From Porphyrobacter sp. SLTP (GTDB lineage Bacteria > Pseudomonadota > Alphaproteobacteria > Sphingomonadales > Sphingomonadaceae), in the NCBI RefSeq assembly GCF_009905735.1, contig NZ_JAAALE010000008.1, positions 106,517-170,516 of the forward strand: a stretch of 64,000 bases of DNA, given 5' to 3'. Shown in pieces: positions 9,019-17,047 of the stretch. A program made the position numbers and the translations under genes. Each line of letters starts with the position of its first letter. Positions within the stretch are counted from its first letter, which is position 1. The notes beneath the pieces were generated by a model that was given only the letters and a program-made list of their open reading frames with translations, made no database searches and was not told the origin of the DNA.

Positions 9019-9531
9019 TCACGCCGCTTCGAAGTCGTCCACATATTCGGGGAGGAAGCCCGGCTCGCGTTCCGACCAGCCGGGCGCGGTGGCGGCGGCC
9101 TCGCTCAAGCTTTGCAGCAACAATTTGCGGCGTTCGGGGCGGATCGAGGGCAGGGCGGCGGCCGCGCAGAAGGCGGCGGGCAGATAGGGCCGCGCGCGGG
9201 CACCGAGCAGGCGCTCATACAGGAAGCGGAAGGCCGAAAAACACCCCAGCCGCTCCTGTTCGAGATCGAAAGCGGCCACCCGCACCAGCTTGCCGAGGAA
9301 GCGCTCGACCTCCTGCGGGGTGCCTTCGTGCGGGATCAGCGCGCGCAGAGTCTTCAGATCCTGATAGGCGACATATTGGCGGCGGATCGCAGTGTTCTCG
9401 CTCTCGCTGCGGCCCCAGCGGCGGAACGCATCGGTGCGGGCGAGGCCGATATCGAGGCTGCGCTTGATGTAACGCTGTTCTGCGGGTGCGAACCCGGCGA
9501 ATTCCCGCATTTCGGCAATCGGCATCATCAT
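9019..9531 (-). CDS. Unknown protein, 170 residues, possible CtrA target
   Basis: I do not recognise this protein. It is soluble and largely helical by composition, with many arginines, an N-terminal segment rich in charged residues (FAPAEQRYIKRSLDIGLART), no signal peptide and no membrane segment. The start is the first of three consecutive ATG codons, nine bases after AAGGAG. A CtrA-like box lies 42 bases upstream, which would link it to the cell cycle or motility programme. Downstream is a nested stem-loop repeat and then the ribbon-helix-helix gene. It could be a lineage-specific regulatory or structural protein; no function is claimed. Confidence 0.7.
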   Translation of the reverse strand: MMMPIAEMREFAGFAPAEQRYIKRSLDIGLARTDAFRRWGRSESENTAIRRQYVAYQDLKTLRALIPHEGTPQEVERFLGKLVRVAAFDLEQERLGCFSAFRFLYERLLGARARPYLPAAFCAAAALPSIRPERRKLLLQSLSEAAATAPGWSEREPGFLPEYVDDFEAA

Positions 9532-9572
9532 GGCGCATGTCTCCTTCAGACAGGGAGAACGTCGCACGCCAT

Positions 9573-9589
9573 GGTTAATTTAAGGTTAG
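9573..9589 (-). promoter_or_regulatory. CtrA-like binding box
   Basis: On the minus strand the sequence reads CTAA, seven bases, TTAACC. This is one mismatch from the CtrA consensus TTAA-N7-TTAAC, and it also contains the TTAACCAT core. It ends 42 bases before the start of the unknown gene at 9019-9531. Confidence 0.5.
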
Positions 9590-9599
9590 GTAGAAATGG

Positions 9600-9740
9600 G
9601 GTCACAGAAAGGCACAAAGACACAAAGAGGGCAGCGCATGCGGCCCGTGAGGGCCTGTCTCTTCAAGCCCACCTTGAAAACGAGGCTCGGCTTCGCCGCA
9701 GGTGCCAACCTCTTTGTGCCTTTGTGTCTTTGTGTGAAAC
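9600..9740. repeat. Long inverted repeat of CACAAAG units
   Basis: The left arm at about 9602-9629 and the right arm at about 9711-9738 are reverse complements with about 3 mismatches in 28 bases; both are built from AGGCACAAAG/GACACAAAG units. About 80 bases separate the arms. It ends at the thiSG stop codon and could fold into a long hairpin after that gene. It has the look of a small non-coding palindromic element; no transposase is nearby. Confidence 0.75.
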
Positions 9741-9742
9741 CC

Positions 9743-10732
9743 TCAGATCAAACCCGCGAGCGGCGAGGACGGATCAGCATACATCCGCCGCGCCATGCGG
9801 CCTGCAAGGTAAGCCTCGCGTCCGGCCTCGACCGCCAGCTTCATCGCGCGGGCCATGCGGATCGGGTCTTTCGCCTCGGCGATGGCGGTGTTCATCAGGA
9901 TACCGTCACAGCCCAGCTCCATGCCCACCGCTGCATCCGACGCCGTGCCAACGCCCGCGTCGACCAGCACCGGCACCTTCGCGCCCTCAACGATCAACCG
10001 GATCATCACCCGGTTCTGGATGCCGAGGCCCGAGCCGATCGGCGCGCCCAGCGGCATGATCGCGACCGCGCCCGCATCCTCAAGCTGCTTCGCCGCAATC
10101 GGATCGTCGGCGCAATAGACCATCGGCAGGAAGCCCTCCTTGGCCAGCACCTCGGTCGCCTTCAGCGTCTCGCGCATATCGGGGTAGAGCGTGCGTGCCT
10201 CGCCCAGTACCTCCAGCTTGACCAAGTCCCAGCCCCCCGCCTCGCGCGCCAAGCGCAGGGTGCGCACCGCATCCTCGCCGGTGAAGCACCCGGCGGTGTT
10301 GGGGAGGTAGGTGATCTTTTTGGGGTCAATGAAGTCGGTCAGCATCGGCGCCTTGGGATCGCTGACATTCACGCGCCGCACCGCCACGGTGACGATCTCC
10401 GCGCCCGAAGCGGCAACGGCCGCGGCGTTCTGCTCGAAGCTCTTGTACTTGCCTGTGCCGACGATAAGCCGCGAGGTGAAGGTTCGGCCCGCCACGGTCC
10501 AGCTATCCGCGACGTGATCGCCGCCGCCGACAAAGTGCACGATTTCCAGCCTGTCGCCATCCGCCAGCGGCGCGTCACCCAGCGTCGAACGCGGGACGAT
10601 TTCGCCGTTGCGTTCCACGGCGACCTTCTCGGGTGCGAGGTCGAGTTCGCGGACCAGATCGGCGATGGTGGCGGCGGCGGAACGGTGCGGCGCGCCGTTC
10701 AGGATAAGGCTCTTCGTCATGGCACGGGACAT
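9743..10732 (-). CDS. thiG: ThiS-ThiG fusion: sulfur carrier plus thiazole synthase
   Basis: A 329-residue protein for the thiazole half of thiamine. Residues 1-70 are a ubiquitin-like ThiS domain ending HFVGGG. The rest is a ThiG TIM barrel with LVKLEVLG, whose lysine forms the imine with deoxyxylulose phosphate, and [11 protein letters not shown] near the phosphate site. In free ThiS the diglycine must be the C-terminus to be thiocarboxylated; here it is internal. Fusions of this form are annotated in other alphaproteobacteria. The start could also be the ATG twelve bases later (10720). No other thiamine gene is adjacent. Confidence 0.9.
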   Translation of the reverse strand: MSRAMTKSLILNGAPHRSAAATIADLVRELDLAPEKVAVERNGEIVPRSTLGDAPLADGDRLEIVHFVGGGDHVADSWTVAGRTFTSRLIVGTGKYKSFEQNAAAVAASGAEIVTVAVRRVNVSDPKAPMLTDFIDPKKITYLPNTAGCFTGEDAVRTLRLAREAGGWDLVKLEVLGEARTLYPDMRETLKATEVLAKEGFLPMVYCADDPIAAKQLEDAGAVAIMPLGAPIGSGLGIQNRVMIRLIVEGAKVPVLVDAGVGTASDAAVGMELGCDGILMNTAIAEAKDPIRMARAMKLAVEAGREAYLAGRMARRMYADPSSPLAGLI

Positions 10733-10792
10733 AGGCGCTCAGGCCGAGGCTGCAACCCAAGTGTTTTGAGAGGCTGCGTTTGGATAAGCGCG

Positions 10793-11182
10793 TCAGCGCG
10801 CGGCGCGCAGGTTCAGCACATGGCCGGCCGAAACCAGCGCCACACCCAGCAGCGTCAGCAGGAATTCGTTGGTTCCATGCGGCACGACCAGCGCAGCTGC
10901 CATCAGCACCAGACCGACCACCGCGACGAGGAACGGCAGCATCCGCCCGTGGCGCAGCAGGCCCCAGCCGATCGCCGCGGTCGCCACCGCCACCGCAACG
11001 GCGAGGCCGATACGGTGGATGTTCTCTTCCAGCAGGAAATGCCCGCCCAGGCCCAGAGCCGAGACCAGGAACAGGGTCGCGAGACAATGGATCGCGCACA
11101 GGCCGGCCAATCCGATCCCGAGCTGATCGAGTCGGCGACGGAGCGAGGTCCGACTCGCAGGGGGGAGCGCATTTTGGGGCAT
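10793..11182 (-). CDS. MerC-family membrane protein
   Basis: A 129-residue inner-membrane protein with about four membrane segments and the CAIHCL cysteine pair in the first, as in MerC. Classical MerC brings mercury(II) into the cell. Chromosomal homologues in this group often sit near zinc-regulation genes, so a metal-transport role is likely but mercury itself is not shown. No other mer gene is present. A dyad 17-34 bases before the start codon suggests control by a Fur/Zur-type repressor. Confidence 0.75.
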   Translation of the reverse strand: MPQNALPPASRTSLRRRLDQLGIGLAGLCAIHCLATLFLVSALGLGGHFLLEENIHRIGLAVAVAVATAAIGWGLLRHGRMLPFLVAVVGLVLMAAALVVPHGTNEFLLTLLGVALVSAGHVLNLRAAR

Positions 11183-11198
11183 GATCTCAGCCGCACAT

Positions 11199-11216
11199 AT
11201 GTAATGTTGTTACATT
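11199..11216. promoter_or_regulatory. Dyad operator, possible Zur-type site, before the MerC-like gene
   Basis: Two overlapping dyads occur: ATGTAA-N5-TTACAT (11199-11215) and AATGT-N4-ACATT (11203-11216). The second resembles the outer half-sites of alphaproteobacterial Zur boxes (AATGTTATAACATT-like). It sits directly upstream of the MerC-like start and between it and the divergent ctaA. Confidence 0.45.
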
Positions 11217-11304
11217 GTGCAAGGCGGACTTGCGCGCGAAGCATTTGCATTTGCGCCGAACAGACTTGCACTGGCACGGCGCGCGGCACAAAGAGCGAGC
11301 CACC

Positions 11305-12387
11305 ATGGCCACTTCCGCCTCCGTGTCGAACCTGTTCAAACCCGCCCCGCACACCCGCGCCCGGCCTCTGGCGATTGCGCGCTGGCTGGAGCTGGTGGCG
11401 CTGCTGGTGGTGGGCATCGTGGTTGTCGGCGGGATTACCCGGCTGACGGAGAGCGGCCTTTCGATCACCGAATGGAACGTGGTCAGCGGCATCCTCCCTC
11501 CCTTGAACGAGGCCGCGTGGCAGGCCGAATTCGCCAAGTACCGGCTCACCGCCGAATTCCGGATGGAAAGCGGCCCGGCGGGGATGGATCTCGCCGCGTT
11601 CAAGTTCATCTTCTTCTGGGAGTGGTTCCACCGCATCCTCGGGCGGGTCATCGGGCTCGCCTATCTGTTGCCGCTGATCGTGTTTGCGGCGCGGCGAGCG
11701 ATTCCGGCGGGATACGGCTGGCGGCTGGCGGCGATGTTCACGCTGATCCTCGGGCAAGGGGCACTGGGATGGTACATGGTGTCGTCGGGCGTCGGGAATA
11801 CCGACCTGACCGATGTGAGCCATTTCCGCCTGTCCGCCCATCTGCTGACGGCGCTGTTCCTGCTCGCGGGTCTGGTGTGGACGTCACGCGATTTGCGGCT
11901 GCTCGCCCGCGATCCTGCCGCCCGCCCGGCGCCGCTGACGGCGGGCGCGGCGCTGGTGGCGGGCGTGTTGTTCGTCCAGCTGCTGCTCGGTGCGTGGGTG
12001 GCGGGGCTCAATGCCGGACTCGCCGCCAATGATTGGCCGCTGATGAACGGGCGGCTGCTGCCCGAGGTGGACTGGTCGCAGGGCGCGCTGTGGACGCTGA
12101 CGCATGATCCCTTCCTGCTCCATTTCCTGCACCGCTGGTGGGCGTGGGTGGCCGTCGCGGCGCTGGTGTGGCTGGGACGGGCGGTGCGCACAACGGATCG
12201 GTTCGCGAGCATCGCGGTGCACAGCGCCTTCGGGACGATGGTGCTGCTGGGGATTGCGACCGTGATGAGCGGCGTCTCCCTGTGGATCGCCGCCGCGCAC
12301 CAACTGGTCGGCGCGCTGACGGTCGCCGCGACGGTCTGGGCGATGCACAGCAACGGAGTCGCACGGCAAGGCGGAGCTACCGCCTGA
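11305..12387 (+). CDS. ctaA: Heme A synthase
   Basis: A 360-residue membrane protein of the COX15/CtaA type that converts heme O to heme A for cytochrome aa3 oxidase. It has about eight membrane segments, the GGITRLTESGLSITEW signature and several conserved histidines (EWFHRI, HFLHRWW, AAHQLVGA). The chosen ATG gives the family N-terminus; the frame opens 90 bases earlier with a short arginine-rich leader that is unlikely to be translated. The stop overlaps the cutA start by one base (TGATG). Confidence 0.92.
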   Translation: MATSASVSNLFKPAPHTRARPLAIARWLELVALLVVGIVVVGGITRLTESGLSITEWNVVSGILPPLNEAAWQAEFAKYRLTAEFRMESGPAGMDLAAFKFIFFWEWFHRILGRVIGLAYLLPLIVFAARRAIPAGYGWRLAAMFTLILGQGALGWYMVSSGVGNTDLTDVSHFRLSAHLLTALFLLAGLVWTSRDLRLLARDPAARPAPLTAGAALVAGVLFVQLLLGAWVAGLNAGLAANDWPLMNGRLLPEVDWSQGALWTLTHDPFLLHFLHRWWAWVAVAALVWLGRAVRTTDRFASIAVHSAFGTMVLLGIATVMSGVSLWIAAAHQLVGALTVAATVWAMHSNGVARQGGATA

Positions 12388-12704
12388 TGGCCGCCGCGCT
12401 GGTGTGGTGCCCCTTCCCCGATGTTGAAAGCGCCCGCGCCGCTGCCGACACGCTGCTCGATGAAGGGCTTATCGCCTGCGCCAATATCCTCGGCACCATC
12501 GAATCCCGCTTCGTGTGGGAGGGCGCCCGTGCTTCGGGCACCGAGACCGCGGTGCTGTTCAAAACCGTCGCCGACCGTCTGGATGACGTGGTCGAGCGGG
12601 TCGGCGAACTGCATCCCTACGATACGCCCGCCATTCTCGGTTGGCATGTCGATGAGGCCCATCCGGCAACGCTGGCATGGCTGGCCGGAGCCATTTCCAG
12701 CTAA
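12387..12704 (+). CDS. cutA: Divalent-cation tolerance protein CutA
   Basis: A 105-residue protein of the trimeric CutA1 family with a ferredoxin-like fold. Family features visible are LIACANIL, the ESRFVWEG strand, and [11 protein letters not shown] at the conserved C-terminal site. It is linked to copper and other divalent-metal tolerance in E. coli, but the biochemical role is unsettled. It is coupled to ctaA by a one-base overlap. A weak five-base hairpin (12704-12720) follows. Confidence 0.9.
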   Translation: MAAALVWCPFPDVESARAAADTLLDEGLIACANILGTIESRFVWEGARASGTETAVLFKTVADRLDDVVERVGELHPYDTPAILGWHVDEAHPATLAWLAGAISS

Positions 12705-12862
12705 CGGTATTATTTTACCGCATCGCGAAATGGCGCTTTTGCTTGACTTTCACGGGGGTCGGCGACATTTGCGCCCCACTTCTCCGCTCGGCCGTGTGCC
12801 GCGTGGGGGCGATTCTCCCGGACATTTGCCGGCAGAACAGTTTCGAACCAAGGACACATGCC

Positions 12863-13342
12863 ATGAAGGCGCTCAGCAAGCAGACCCGGTCGATCAAACC
12901 GGCCGAGGTCGAAAAGAACTGGCACATCATCGACGCCGACGGTCTCGTCGTCGGTCGCCTCGCCGCGATCGTCGCCAACATCCTGCGCGGCAAGACCAAG
13001 CCGACCTACACCCCGCACGTCGATTGCGGCGATCACGTGATCATCATCAATGTTGAGAAGGTGAAGTTCACCGGCAACAAGATGGGCAACAAGATCTATT
13101 ACAAGCACACCGGTCACCCCGGCGGCATCAAGGAAACCACCCCGGCCAAGGTGCTGGGCGGTCGTTTCCCCGAGCGCGTGCTTGAAAAGGCGATCGAGCG
13201 GATGATCCCGCGCGGCCCGCTCGGCCGTGATCAGATGCGTGCGCTGCACCTCTATGTCGGCACCGAACACCCGCATGATGGCCAGAAGCCGCAGGTGCTC
13301 GACGTCGCTTCCATGAACCGCAAGAACAAGGTGGCCGCATAA
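12863..13342 (+). CDS. rplM: 50S ribosomal protein L13
   Basis: A 159-residue L13 of the large ribosomal subunit. It shows [16 protein letters not shown] at the N-terminus, [10 protein letters not shown] and the MIPRGPLGR motif near residue 115. The start follows an AAGGA ribosome site; an in-frame upstream extension is not conserved. The stop shares one base with rpsI, the usual L13-S9 operon. The 158 bases upstream hold its promoter; a TTGACT at 12743-12748 is the best -35 candidate, with only a weak -10. Confidence 0.97.
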   Translation: MKALSKQTRSIKPAEVEKNWHIIDADGLVVGRLAAIVANILRGKTKPTYTPHVDCGDHVIIINVEKVKFTGNKMGNKIYYKHTGHPGGIKETTPAKVLGGRFPERVLEKAIERMIPRGPLGRDQMRALHLYVGTEHPHDGQKPQVLDVASMNRKNKVAA

Positions 13343-13857
13343 TGTCCGACGAAACCACCACCGTCTCGGATCTCGCCGACCTCAAGGATATCGCCGCTGG
13401 CGTTCCGCAGGGTGACGCTGCCGAAATCGCTCGCGTGGCCGCACCGCTGCGTGACCGTGAAATCGACGCGCAGGGCCGTTCCTACGCCACCGGTCGCCGC
13501 AAGGATGCGGTTGCCCGCGTGTGGGTCAAGCCGGGCACCGGCAAGATCACCATCAACGGCCGCGATCAGGAAACCTACTTCGCGCGCCCGACTCTGCGTC
13601 TGGTGATCAACCAGCCCTTCACCATCACCGACCGCAGCGGCCAGTACGATGTGATCTGCACCGTGCGCGGCGGCGGGTTGTCGGGTCAGGCCGGCGCTGT
13701 GAAGCACGGCATCGCTCAGGCGCTCAGCAAGTACGAGCCGGAACTGCGCAGCGCGGTGAAGGCTGAAGGCTTCCTCACCCGCGACAGCCGCGTGGTCGAG
13801 CGCAAGAAGTACGGCAAGGCCAAGGCCCGCCGCAGCTTCCAGTTCTCGAAGCGCTAA
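13342..13857 (+). CDS. rpsI: 30S ribosomal protein S9
   Basis: A 171-residue S9 of the small subunit whose C-terminal tail (FQFSKR) reaches the P-site tRNA. The core starts with [14 protein letters not shown] near residue 48. About 45 acidic residues precede it, an N-terminal extension seen in related alphaproteobacteria. It is coupled to rplM by a one-base overlap and closed by a strong terminator. Confidence 0.97.
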   Translation: MSDETTTVSDLADLKDIAAGVPQGDAAEIARVAAPLRDREIDAQGRSYATGRRKDAVARVWVKPGTGKITINGRDQETYFARPTLRLVINQPFTITDRSGQYDVICTVRGGGLSGQAGAVKHGIAQALSKYEPELRSAVKAEGFLTRDSRVVERKKYGKAKARRSFQFSKR

Positions 13858-13880
13858 GCTTTTCCCGCAAGGGATACAAA

Positions 13881-13918
13881 AAAGGGCGGCCCCGGAAGGG
13901 AGCCGCCCTTTTCTTTTG
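13881..13918 (+). terminator. Terminator after rplM-rpsI
   Basis: AAA-GGGCGGC (13884-13890) pairs with GCCGCCC (13902-13908) and is followed by TTTTCTTTT. The preceding A run would also let it work for the convergent small membrane gene. Confidence 0.9.
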
Positions 13919-13939
13919 CCGCCCGGGAGACTCGGGGGC

Positions 13940-14137
13940 TCAGCGTTGCAGCAGCATGATCCCGAAGGACAGCCCGCTCGCCGACAGGAAGATCGGCCAC
14001 GACCAGTAGATTTTGGCATCCGCGAGATGCACCGCATGAATCGCCAGCGGACCGGCGCTCGATCCCTGCGAGCCGACCACCAGAGCGACCGTCGCTGACA
14101 GGATCGCGCCAAAGGTCATCGCCTTGATCAAATCCAT
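13940..14137 (-). CDS. Small two-helix membrane protein
   Basis: A 65-residue protein I do not recognise. Two hydrophobic segments (FGAILSATVALVVG and WPIFLSASGLSFGIMLL) suggest an inner-membrane hairpin with a short polar loop. The chosen ATG lies six bases after GAAGGGA; an ATG six bases upstream touches that site. It is isolated between the rpsI terminator and the phosphoesterase gene. CCTTAAGG- and GGTTAAGG-containing AT-richer sequence lies upstream at 14270-14302. Confidence 0.6.
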   Translation of the reverse strand: MDLIKAMTFGAILSATVALVVGSQGSSAGPLAIHAVHLADAKIYWSWPIFLSASGLSFGIMLLQR

Positions 14138-14334
14138 CGCCATTCCCTTCGTCGCACCAGCCGCAGGGGGGGAGACTTGCCCCAGGCGGCCGTCGGTTGA
14201 ACAGGGCAGGCAGGAAAGGGCCAGCGCGTGCATGCCATCCCAGCCTGCATCCGCGATTTGACCAACAAAACCTTAAGGCCAATCCTAGGGAAAAGGTTAA
14301 GGCGCAGCCCCGAAATATTACCGATGCGCGCAGA

Positions 14335-15195
14335 TCAATGCACCGGCGGATCGACCGGGGGGACACGATCGACCGGAGCGACCGGCTCGCCCGGTGTGCG
14401 CGGCGGGGTGGCATCCTCGGGGACATCCGCGATCAGCATGTCGGGCGTCGGAACACCTTCGAGATTGCGCACCGCCACCTCCAGCCGCACGCCATCCCAC
14501 GTCAATTCGTTGAAACTGGGCGGGGTTGAGCGGGTGCGATGCGACAGGGTGCCCGCGCCAATCATGCGGACGGCGCCTTCGCTGGTCGGCTCGGCGATGT
14601 CGAAGGCGTCATGGACATGGCCCGACAGCACGCCGAGCACATCGCGCCGCGCGAGTTCACGCAAGGCATTCTCGCCCCCGCGGGTCAGCGCCGTGCCATG
14701 CGTTCCGGCCTCGCGCAGCGGGTGGTGCACCGCCACCAGCGCCCGCGTTCCGGCAGGCAGCCGGTCGAGCGCATCAAGGCAATCGGCCAGCGCCGGGGCC
14801 GTCACCCAGCCCTTCGACCAGTTCATGCGCGGCTGCCAGCGCCGCACGGTCTTGAGCGGCACGATCGCCAGCCCCGGCAGGTCGATCTCGCGTTCGACCA
14901 GCGTCTTCATCCCCTCGAACCGTTTGTAGGGATCGAAAAAGCGCTCGATCAGGTTGAAATAGGGCATGTCGTGATTGCCGATGCTGATCGTCACCGGAAC
15001 GTCGAGCGCGGTGATCCAGCGGGTCGCAGCGGCGAATTCGTGATGGCGCGCGCGCATCGTGTGATCGCCAGTAATCACCACCGCAGCGGGGCGCTTGGCC
15101 GCGATCTCGTCGCGCACCCATGCCAGCGCGTCGCGATCCTCCAGCCCGAAGTGGATGTCGGACAGGTGGAACAGGCGCAGCCGGTCAGAGCTCAT
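14335..15195 (-). CDS. Metallophosphoesterase
   Basis: A 286-residue calcineurin-like phosphoesterase with the two-metal motifs in order: SDIHFG, GDHT (GDxT-like), GNHD, VAVHHPL and SGHVHD. The substrate is unknown; related proteins cleave phosphodiesters or nucleotide derivatives. The C-terminus is a proline/valine-rich tail. It overlaps the lipid kinase gene upstream by 11 bases, so the two are co-translated and may act in one pathway such as lipid phosphate turnover (inferred). Confidence 0.87.
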   Translation of the reverse strand: MSSDRLRLFHLSDIHFGLEDRDALAWVRDEIAAKRPAAVVITGDHTMRARHHEFAAATRWITALDVPVTISIGNHDMPYFNLIERFFDPYKRFEGMKTLVEREIDLPGLAIVPLKTVRRWQPRMNWSKGWVTAPALADCLDALDRLPAGTRALVAVHHPLREAGTHGTALTRGGENALRELARRDVLGVLSGHVHDAFDIAEPTSEGAVRMIGAGTLSHRTRSTPPSFNELTWDGVRLEVAVRNLEGVPTPDMLIADVPEDATPPRTPGEPVAPVDRVPPVDPPVH

Positions 15196-16039
15196 GCGAT
15201 GTCGCCAGCAGATCCACGCCGCATGGCTCAACCGAGAATCGCGAACCGGAGGGGCATTCGCTTGGCTCACCGTCGATCAGGCAGGCCAGCGGGCTGCCAT
15301 CGGCGCTGACGAGCGTAAAGCTGTCAGCGATCCCGAGCCGGTCGTGCGGCCCTTCGCGGAACCGGCGGCGCACCAGGGCCCAGGCCTGCCCGGCATAGTC
15401 GAGCGGGGCCTCGGCGAAGTATCCGTCGATCTGCACACCGTGTTCGCCGGGGGTCAGTTCGATGAGCGGATAGCCGCCGTCGCGCGACAGGCGGCTGTCG
15501 GCCAGCATGACGCCTGCCCCGGTGGTGGTGTGGCGCAGCGCCTCGACCGTTTCCTTCGCCATCTCCGCGATATCGCGCCTGCGCATCGATTCGCGCACGC
15601 GGCTCCACGCGGTGCCCGGGCCGACCAGCAGCCCCGCCAGCGCCAGCCCAGCCTCGCAGCGCACACAATCCAGCCGCCGCGCGCGCGCACCGCCGCCGGC
15701 CACAATATCGAGGATCGTGTCGAGGTCCGTCGTCCGGTGCAGCCGCAGTGGCAGCAGGTTCATCGTTCCGCCCGGCAGCACCAGCACCGTGCCGCCCCAG
15801 CCGGAGAGCTGATTGATCAGCGTGTTCATCGTGCCGTCGCCGGTGTAGATCACCACATGCCCGATCCCTGCCGCATCCAGCGCGGCGGCATCGGGCAGGG
15901 GATCGTCGGGAAAGGCCACCACCCGCTCGACCGGCCAGTCGCGCGCCGTCAATGCGGCGGTGAGCGTTTCGGCGGAGGTCTGGTCATTGCTCCCGCTTGC
16001 AGGGTTGACCACGAGCCAGCAGGGGGTGTGCGTATCCAT
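15185..16039 (-). CDS. Diacylglycerol-kinase-like lipid kinase
   Basis: A 284-residue protein of the DAGK catalytic family (YegS/LCB5 type) that phosphorylates a lipid alcohol from a nucleotide. It shows NPASGS at the N-terminus, YTGDGTMN (nucleotide-binding GDGT) and LPGGTMN. The substrate could be diacylglycerol, a sphingoid base or another glycolipid; sphingomonads make sphingolipids, so a sphingoid substrate is a real option but not shown. It is followed by an overlapping phosphoesterase gene. Confidence 0.87.
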   Translation of the reverse strand: MDTHTPCWLVVNPASGSNDQTSAETLTAALTARDWPVERVVAFPDDPLPDAAALDAAGIGHVVIYTGDGTMNTLINQLSGWGGTVLVLPGGTMNLLPLRLHRTTDLDTILDIVAGGGARARRLDCVRCEAGLALAGLLVGPGTAWSRVRESMRRRDIAEMAKETVEALRHTTTGAGVMLADSRLSRDGGYPLIELTPGEHGVQIDGYFAEAPLDYAGQAWALVRRRFREGPHDRLGIADSFTLVSADGSPLACLIDGEPSECPSGSRFSVEPCGVDLLATSHEL

Positions 16040-16073
16040 CGTCGTTTGTGCTCCGGCGCCCCCGGCTTGGGCG

Positions 16074-16346
16074 CTATACCCGCCCGCTCAGGATCAACCA
16101 AGCGGCACCGGCATTGAAAAAGGTGTAGGCGGCATAGGCCCAGGCATAGCCCGGCCATCCCTCAACCGAGAGCAGCAGCGCGAAGAACAGCACGGCAAAT
16201 TCGCTCACCAGGGCGGCGCGGCTGCCCAGCGTCTGGCTCACCTGCGGCAGGCGCGCGAACAGCGGGTGACCGCTTTTGAACACAGCGCGGTTGATCGCGA
16301 AGTTTCCGATTCCCAGCAGAAAGATGATGATGGTGGCCGAACCCAT
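16074..16346 (-). CDS. Small membrane protein
   Basis: A 90-residue protein with about three hydrophobic segments (ATIIIFLLGIGNFAINRAVF, ALVSEFAVLFFALLLS and the C-terminal YAAYTFFNAGAAWLIL). No domain is recognised. It begins 34 bases upstream of the lipid kinase in the same direction, so it probably heads that operon. The ATG at 16346 is preferred over a longer in-frame start without a hydrophobic match. Confidence 0.65.
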   Translation of the reverse strand: MGSATIIIFLLGIGNFAINRAVFKSGHPLFARLPQVSQTLGSRAALVSEFAVLFFALLLSVEGWPGYAWAYAAYTFFNAGAAWLILSGRV

Positions 16347-16577
16347 GCCGCCACTATGGCGCTGCGCTGGTCGATTGGGAACCGCCATTTGTCCCGCCAT
16401 CAGCACCATTGGTCATCAGGCCGCCGCGTCTGTCGACGGCGGTACACGGGTTGATCGAAGGCCGAATGCGGGCGGCAGGAAGGGGGCGTATCAGGGGTTT
16501 CAGCAGGGCGCTTGGCACCCCCGCCGGATCGGACCCCCGCCCGATCTCAGGCCCCTGCGAGATGGAGGAGATGAAAC

Positions 16578-16901
16578 ATGAAACCCCTTGCGAAAACACT
16601 CACACATGCCCTTGCGGCGCTTGGCCTTGCCGGCGCGGCGATCAGCCCGGCGATGGCCGCCGAGATGCAGAAGACGACCATCCGGGTCACAACCACAGAC
16701 ATCGATCTCGGCACGGCGAACGGTCAGAAGACCCTCGACAAGCGCGTCGAGAAAGCCGTGCGCCAGGTGTGCCGCACCACCAGCCTGACCACCGGTTCGC
16801 GCGTGATGAGCCGAGACGCCCTCGCCTGCCTCGCCAAGGCGCGCAGCGATGCCAAGCAACAGGTCGCCGCGCTTATTTTGGAACAGCAGCGCGGCGGCTA
16901 A
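16578..16901 (+). CDS. UrcA-family secreted protein
   Basis: A 107-residue protein with a signal peptide ending AISPAMA and the UrcA pattern: DIDLGTANGQKTLDKRVEKAV, a cysteine (VCRTT) and a second cysteine (LACLAKA) that likely form a disulfide. UrcA proteins are periplasmic and of unknown function, common in Sphingomonadales and Caulobacterales. GGAGGAG seven bases before the ATG is a strong ribosome site. It is a single-gene unit closed by a terminator. Confidence 0.85.
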   Translation: MKPLAKTLTHALAALGLAGAAISPAMAAEMQKTTIRVTTTDIDLGTANGQKTLDKRVEKAVRQVCRTTSLTTGSRVMSRDALACLAKARSDAKQQVAALILEQQRGG

Positions 16902-16958
16902 CCGCAGCTGCAATCCTGCGCCAACCGACGCCCCGCAGGCTGGATGGCGCAGTCGATA

Positions 16959-17001
16959 CGGCCCGAACCCTTCCAGTCCCTGGGGTTCGGGCCGTTTTTT
17001 T
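16959..17001 (+). terminator. Terminator after the UrcA gene
   Basis: Twelve-base arms CGGCCCGAACCC (16959-16970) and GGGTTCGGGCCG (16983-16994) pair perfectly and are followed by seven T. Confidence 0.93.
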
Positions 17002-17047
17002 GTTTTCCGGCACTATTGGTGGGGCGGGCGTCAGCGCAGACCGCGAA

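Noticed and set aside
9596..11446. Plus-strand frame of 616 codons opposite thiSG and the MerC-like gene
   Set aside because: Runs through an inverted repeat and is antisense to two clear genes.
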